Source: Phyto melanocephala
Taxonomy: Eukaryota > Arthropoda > Insecta > Diptera > Rhinophoridae
Direction of reading: 5' to 3'
NCBI GenBank assembly: GCA_941918925.1
Contig: OW799236.1
Coordinates: 122,213,062-122,277,061, forward strand
DNA length: 64,000 nt
A program made the translations under genes and the position numbers. Below the pieces are notes generated by a model. The model made no database searches. It was not told the origin of the DNA and was given only the letters and a program-made list of their open reading frames with translations. Positions within the stretch are counted from its first letter, which is position 1; every line of letters begins with the position of its first letter. Shown here piece by piece: positions 58,674-64,000 of the stretch.

Positions 58674-60341
58674 TTGATTTATAGGTTATACTGTTTATAA
58701 CCTTATTTTTTTAACAGTCTAAGACTAAATTCTAGGTTTCATACATATTTTCAGGGTTATTTTACCATTTCTTATTTAAATGAAGGCATCCATCCATTTT
58801 GTATTATATATTTTTATTTTTAAGTTTTCTTTATTTTTTACATTATAATGTAAAATTTTTCCAAAATCAGTAAATTTTAAACTCTAGTAATAACTACAAT
58901 ATACACATTTAAGTATTTTGAATCTTACACTTTCATAATTAAGCGGACATTGTGTTAAAAATAAAAGTTCAAAATTTATGTTTTTTTTTGCGGAAACATT
59001 TCCAGATCTACAAAATTTTATTAATACAAACTTCGTTTGTTATTTTGGTAAAGCGCCAAAAAATATTTCACGAAAACAAATAAAGTTCTGCTGCAAAACA
59101 CAGAAAAAAAGAAATTCAGCAACATTTTAAGTAAGAACACACATAGAAAATTACTACAAAGTTTTTAAAATTAAATGTCATTATTTTTAGAGGATATTTG
59201 AAAACTTATCACTTTTTAATTTGAATCCCCCACACTAAACAGTAAAACCCATTCAACAATAAGTTTCTAATTAAAATTTTGTTCAGTGTATGTGTGTACG
59301 TTGCGTATTAAAAAGTAATAATAACCAACAAATAATACATATACAGTATGTCAAGAAATTTTTTAAACTATTCTAATTTGCATTTTGTAAAAATAGAAAA
59401 AAGTAACAAATCATCGAATAGATATATCCAGGGTACACTTATACAAGGTGGCGGTGCCAGCCCAGCTGACTATTTTTTTGTGTTCTGGAGTATGTCAAAC
59501 TACATATTAAAAAAATGTTTTCAACTCCGGAAATTTTCAAACTTCATACATAAAAAAGAGAGCCGAAAATCGCAATCCTTTACGCTATCACCTTATGTAA
59601 TTACACCATGGACATATCGACATAGAAAAGCATGTTAATAAATATAAGTGACAAGCTGGCAAGCAAATAATACCGCTATTAGTTCCATGAACTATTAGGC
59701 TATCCTTAAGTATGAATATAACAAAAGGTATTTTTATTTTTACTGGTAGCACGTAAATGCTTCCTGAACATATCAAACTTAATCAATGCAAGATTGTCGC
59801 CAAATAGAAAGCCACAATTTAGAATTAGAAAAACTATAAAGAAAATGGAATTGGCAATTTGTTTATCTCTTAAATTCCTTAAAACTTACGTTAAGTTGAA
59901 ACGCCATAGTACTGGACGTAGCATCGAAAATTAAAAAAGTAATAATTAAACCTCTTTCTACTGGTTGTTCAAGCTTCAGAAAAAAATGTTTCAAATTAAA
60001 AAAAGGTGTATCTCATTATTGCAACTTGCCTTAAAAGACAATGTTAAAAAATTAACTTTAGCTACCGTAAGTAATGTTTTCGCTTTAGAACCTTCTTGTA
60101 ACATAAACTTTATTTTTTATACTAGTTATTTGTCCGATAATATTTTAACTTAAGGTATTGATAAATTACAATAATGACCTAAGTACTATTAACCAACGAC
60201 AATGTAAGCACTTTACTTTCAATATCTATTTGACAACTTTTGGAAATAAAATATGCTTAAGGGCGAGATGAAAACGAAAATTCAAAATATTGTATTCTAC
60301 ATAATAATATGTTTATTTTTTAAAAAATATTCACTTTTGTT
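58674..60341. other. AT-rich intergenic DNA
   Basis: No identified gene. A short GC-richer piece at 59,440-59,465 (AAGGTGGCGGTGCCAGCC) may be an old transposon end. Confidence 0.4.
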
Positions 60342-60540
60342 CCAGTTGTTGGCGTCGTTTTTGAGTCACCATCACTTTGTTGTCTGTTTTAGTGATCAGA
60401 GATGTATTTTTTGTTGTAAGCAAATTTTAGCGTCTTCAGAAGACTGCTACAGAAACCAAGTTGCTATTTTATATCAAAGTGATGTCTACATTGCAACAAA
60501 GTGATGTTGACTAAAAAGCGATAGCAACGTCGATATCTGG
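60342..60540. repeat. 199 bp MITE with CATCACTTTGTTG arms
   Basis: CCAGTTGTTGGCGTCG...GAGTCACCATCACTTTGTTG on the left pairs, with one six-base gap, with CAACAAAGTGATGTTGACTA...ATATCTGG on the right. No clear duplication. Confidence 0.65.
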
Positions 60541-61351
60541 GATAATTTAAATTATTATATATCACTATCAATATACGAACCAATTCATTCAAAACAATTT
60601 CGAAATAGACGACTTAAATATCTTTTAAATTATTTAAAAACCATTGCTTAAGTCATTCGCCATTGGATCTTCTAACTTTGCAAATTCTTTAAAAACAAAA
60701 GCCTATGCCGAAAATGTAATTTTTTATATATAAAACTTGTCATTCAAGATAGAAAGCTCTTTTTGGTCTTGCGTTTCTTGTTGTTCCTTTTGTATTAATT
60801 GTTTAATATTCATTCACGTTAAAGATAATATAATAACCAAGGATGATTATGGTATTGTTAAACTGCTCTTAATGTTTGATTAAGCTAAAAAAATAAAAAT
60901 AATGTAAAATTGTGTAAACAATTTTTTTTAATAATTATCTATTTGACACTCTCTATATGCAGTTCTAAATTTAATTGCTTGTTTATATAAATGCGAACGA
61001 AATTTTAATTTTTAGAAATGTGTCCCAAAACTTTACTGACACACTGTACGATGATGATAATTTAAAGATCACCTGCAGTTAAACTCAAGTATCTTCAAAA
61101 CGCATCTGAACATGCACACAAGTGTTCGTATGCATAAAAACGTACAAATACACATTGTTCATATAAATACTTACACACAAATCTATACATACATGTATGT
61201 TTGTAAAAGTGTGTGCGTATGCCTTGATTTTTCTAAACGACTAATACTGATGCTCATTTGTTTTAGTTCTTGTAAACTCGTAATGTGACGGAATTTTTAA
61301 GAGAAATTGTATGAGTAAATAAAACCACAAACAAAGATACATACTTATATT
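60541..61351. other. intergenic DNA, nothing recognised
   Basis: AT-rich with scattered ACATAC motifs near 61,140-61,200. No gene seen. Confidence 0.45.
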
Positions 61352-62226
61352 TATACCCTTCACACAGTGAAAAAGGGTATATATAGGTTTGTCATTCCGT
61401 GTGAAATTTCTACAATTTTCATTTCCGACCCCATAAAGTATATATTTTCTGAAAGCTTATGAATAGGGAAGTCGATTAAGCTCTGTCAGTCTGTCCGTCT
61501 GACCGTCTGTCCGTGTGTATGTTGAAATCAACTTTTTGAAGCCCCCCGACATCACTTGGACCCGGGTGAGGTATTAAAATATCAGAAATATTCGGGAGTA
61601 TATCGCTATTGAAAATCAGAAACATCGGTACATAAACAACTGAGATATGAGCAAAAACCCACGACCACCTCGATTTTTTTTTTCACAAAAACAACATTAC
61701 AACAACAACATACATACATACAAACTTGTATATTGGCTAAAGTAAACGTGGGATCGAATCCCAGCTGAGCCAAAAAAAAAATTTTTTTATATTTAAAAAA
61801 TTTTTTTTTTAATTTTTTTTTTAATTTTTTTTTTATTTTTTTTTTATTTTTTATTTAATATATTATTTATATTTTTATTATTTTTTTTTTTAATTTTTTT
61901 TTTTAATTTTTTTTTTGTTTTATATTAATTATATATATTTTAATTACTTTTTTAAAATTTGTTTTTTTTAATTTTTTTTTAATTTTTTTTTAAATTTTTT
62001 TTTAAAATTTCTTTTTTTAAATTTTTTTTTTATTTTTTTTTTAACATACATACGTAAATTTATAATTTTACAATGGGATGTTTTTTATATATGTATATTT
62101 TTTATATGTATGTACGTATTTCATATGAGATGAATGGTGATACAAACTACTGTTATTGCATGACTACACGTTGTGAAGGGTATATAAGATTCGGCACGGC
62201 CGAATATAGCGCTCTTACTTGTTTTT
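61352..62226 (+). repeat. dispersed repeat, copy 6 (form B), longest A/T tract
   Basis: Starts TATACCCTTCACACAGTGAA. The B-box block GTGGGATCGAATCCCAGC with TGAGCC lies just after the CACGACCACCTCG section, opposite to copy 5. It is followed by about 260 bases of almost pure A/T, then the usual TTGCATGACTACACGTTGTG end with hairpin TTCGGCACGGCCGAA. Confidence 0.9.
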
Positions 62227-62711
62227 TCTATGCCTGTACGTACGAATGCATAGTATTTCCTTTTTTGTGTTGATTTTTGTGCAAATAAAAATGTTGACCC
62301 GCTATTTACGCATTTTGTTGTGTAGAAATGTGCACAATGGCTTAAAATGATGATGAAGATGGAACAGATGACAGTCTGGTTTGTGTGTGGTGTTGTGTAT
62401 TTCTTATTGGTTTCCATCTACTCGTGCAGCATTTAAGTGATCATGTGCACGATTTGTCTAGACCTTTAGACGAATGGAGGGCGTTATCGTACACGGAAGT
62501 AGTTTTGCATTTTGCAATAATAAATTTTACACTTGCATTTATATAAATACATACATACATACTCATTTATGCTTTTACATATAAAGTCATTTTTCAATTA
62601 TGTTAAACGAAAATCTTAAATTAACACTTAGAATTGTTATTATGTCGGATGTTAGAAATTTATTTACATGCAATTTGTTGCTTATGTATAGACCTATTGT
62701 TATCAAGTTTT
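62227..62711. other. intergenic DNA between repeat copies 6 and 7
   Basis: Short open frame on the minus strand (62,121-62,417) runs partly through the repeat and is chance. Nothing else recognised. Confidence 0.45.
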
Positions 62712-63125
62712 TATACCCTTTACACAAAAGTGAAAAAGGGGATATAAAGGTTTGTCATTCCGTGTAAAATTTATACAATTTTTATTTAAGACCCCATAAA
62801 TTATATATTTTCTAAAAGCTTATGAATAGGGTAGTTGATTAAGCATTGTCAGTCTGAACGTCTGTACGTGTGTATGTTGAAATCAACTTTTTGAAGCCCC
62901 CGACATTTTTAAGACCCGTGTAAGGTACCAAAATATAAGATATATTCAGGAGCAAATCGGTATTGAAAATCAGAAGCAACTTAGATATGAGGAAAAAACG
63001 ACGACCACCTCGTTTTTTGACAACAACAACATACAACACATACATACAAATGTGTCTGTTGAGTGAAGTTGCATCGAATCTCAGCTGAGCCAAAAAAAAA
63101 ATTTATTTTTTTATATATTTGTTTG
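62712..63125 (+). repeat. dispersed repeat, copy 7 (form B, 3'-truncated)
   Basis: Begins TATACCCTTTACACAAAAGT and follows the family through GACCACCTCG and the block ATCGAATCTCAGCTGAGCC, then breaks off in the A/T tract just before the retrotransposon tail at 63,164. The hairpin end is absent within the window. Confidence 0.8.
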
Positions 63126-63163
63126 TATTTTATTTGTGACTTTAAAAAGCTACAGGATACAGG

Positions 63164-63962
63164 CTGATAAGCCACTAAATTCCGCGCTTTAATTCATTAT
63201 TTTAATAGAGGCAAATACTTCCGTCTACCAGATCACAACACTATTTTTCAGGCTGAGATCATGGCGATTACGGAAGGAATTAAATGGATAAAGGAAACGA
63301 ATAGCGAAACTCCGATTCGTATCTTTACGGATAGCCAATCAGTGATTAAGACATTGAGAAAGGAGAAAGTTGAATCCCGGAACGTTTTGCAATGCAAGAG
63401 TGAGATAAACTCATATGCAAATTGTGAACATCTGGAGATAATATGGATACCAAGCCATCACGGGCTGATCGGAAACGAGAAAGCCGACAAATTATCCAAA
63501 ATGGGAGCTCTTTTGAGTACTATAACTTTGGAGAACGCCAAACCCCTTAAACGATTTAAGGATGAACTTAAACGTTGGGCAATGGAAGAACATGTCAGAA
63601 AATGGCAAAGCACTGATGTCGGTAAGGTGACAAGAACACTCTGGGGTGACCCAAATCTTGGGAAGTCAAAGGAGATTTTGAGACTAAGTAGACCTACACT
63701 TAGGAAATTAACCGGTGTAATTACAGGTCATACGGAGTTGAGAACTCATTTAGCACGCATGGGATTATCTGAGGAGACGACATTTAGAGCTTGTGAGGAA
63801 GAGGATGAGACCCTGGTACACTACCTCTGTCATTGTCCTGCGTTTGGGCATATTAGACGCGAAAATTTTACAGTAGATAATATGCCGAACTTGGAATACC
63901 TGGGGAACTCGAACTGGAGATCCATAAGGCGTTACATTGAGGGGACTGGTTTCTTGGACTAG
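63164..63962 (+). pseudogene. non-LTR retrotransposon ORF2 tail with RNase H
   Basis: The frame is open from about 63,164 to TAG at 63,960-63,962. RNase H motifs in order: FQAEIMAI (catalytic Glu), FTDSQSVI (Asp), WIPSHHGLIGNEKADKLSK (His and last Asp). The first catalytic Asp segment is missing because the copy is 5'-truncated. Next come RKLTGVITGHTELRTHLARM and the Cys/His end FRAC...HYLCHCPAF, where the first Cys of the usual CxxC is Phe. It resembles the 24,157 tail in layout but is a different family member by sequence. I/Loa/R1-type LINE is the likely class. Confidence 0.85.
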
Positions 63963-64000
63963 TCCGATATTTATGGGAAATTATGTTTATGGTTTTTTGT

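Noticed and set aside
61755..61780. tRNA gene
   Set aside because: Only a T-arm-like and acceptor-like segment is present; no D-arm, anticodon arm or 5' acceptor strand.
62073..62417. Open frames on both strands near 62.1-62.4 kb
   Set aside because: They run through the conserved end of dispersed repeat copy 6; the same peptide fragments appear in copies 4 and 5.

Overview
This window is AT-rich, intron-containing nuclear DNA from a dipteran. The three recognisable host genes are insect-like, the spacers are full of ATAC/TATG microsatellites, and the repeats (mariner relics, hairpin MITEs, an abundant 'TATACCCTTCAC' repeat) suggest a calyptrate fly with a large repeat-rich genome, such as a blow fly or muscid. 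The species call is inference. There are no prokaryotic features.

Left third, gene-bearing (1-22,000). An eight-exon minus-strand gene (961-7034) encodes a 1488-residue RSBN1/DPY-21-family chromatin protein with an HxD motif. A three-exon plus-strand gene (14832-16573) encodes a 529-residue UDP-glycosyltransferase with signal peptide, C-terminal membrane anchor and dilysine tail. A four-exon plus-strand gene (17802-21888) encodes sterol carrier protein X (540 residues: thiolase plus SCP2 domain, ending AKL). All exon phases join without a break. I see no functional link between the three genes beyond adjacency.

Right two thirds, repeats (22,000-64,000). No complete host gene could be supported here. 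The sequence is a layered set of transposon relics: at least seven mariner/Tc1 relics of several lineages, two 5'-truncated non-LTR retrotransposon tails with RNase H, a hAT-like element inside a mariner relic, a TIR element carrying a broken Myb/SANT (zeste-type) gene, a 6 x 121 bp tandem array ending in (CA)n, about ten hairpin MITEs and seven copies of one dispersed repeat. Three minus-strand segments with good splice signals (29,272; 44,428-44,652; 56,283) hint at a long minus-strand gene, but I could not identify it.

Most unusual items: (1) a 1.2 kb fold-back element in ScpX intron 1, arranged A-B-A'-B' with a 5 bp target duplication; both arms carry what looks like the captured 5' end of a spliced gene, and the two copies of its start exon differ only at synonymous sites. 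(2) The seven-copy dispersed repeat exists in two forms in which the central block (a B-box-like motif plus an A/T tract) lies in opposite orientation. (3) A mariner relic whose empty insertion site can be read from a related repeat elsewhere in the window.
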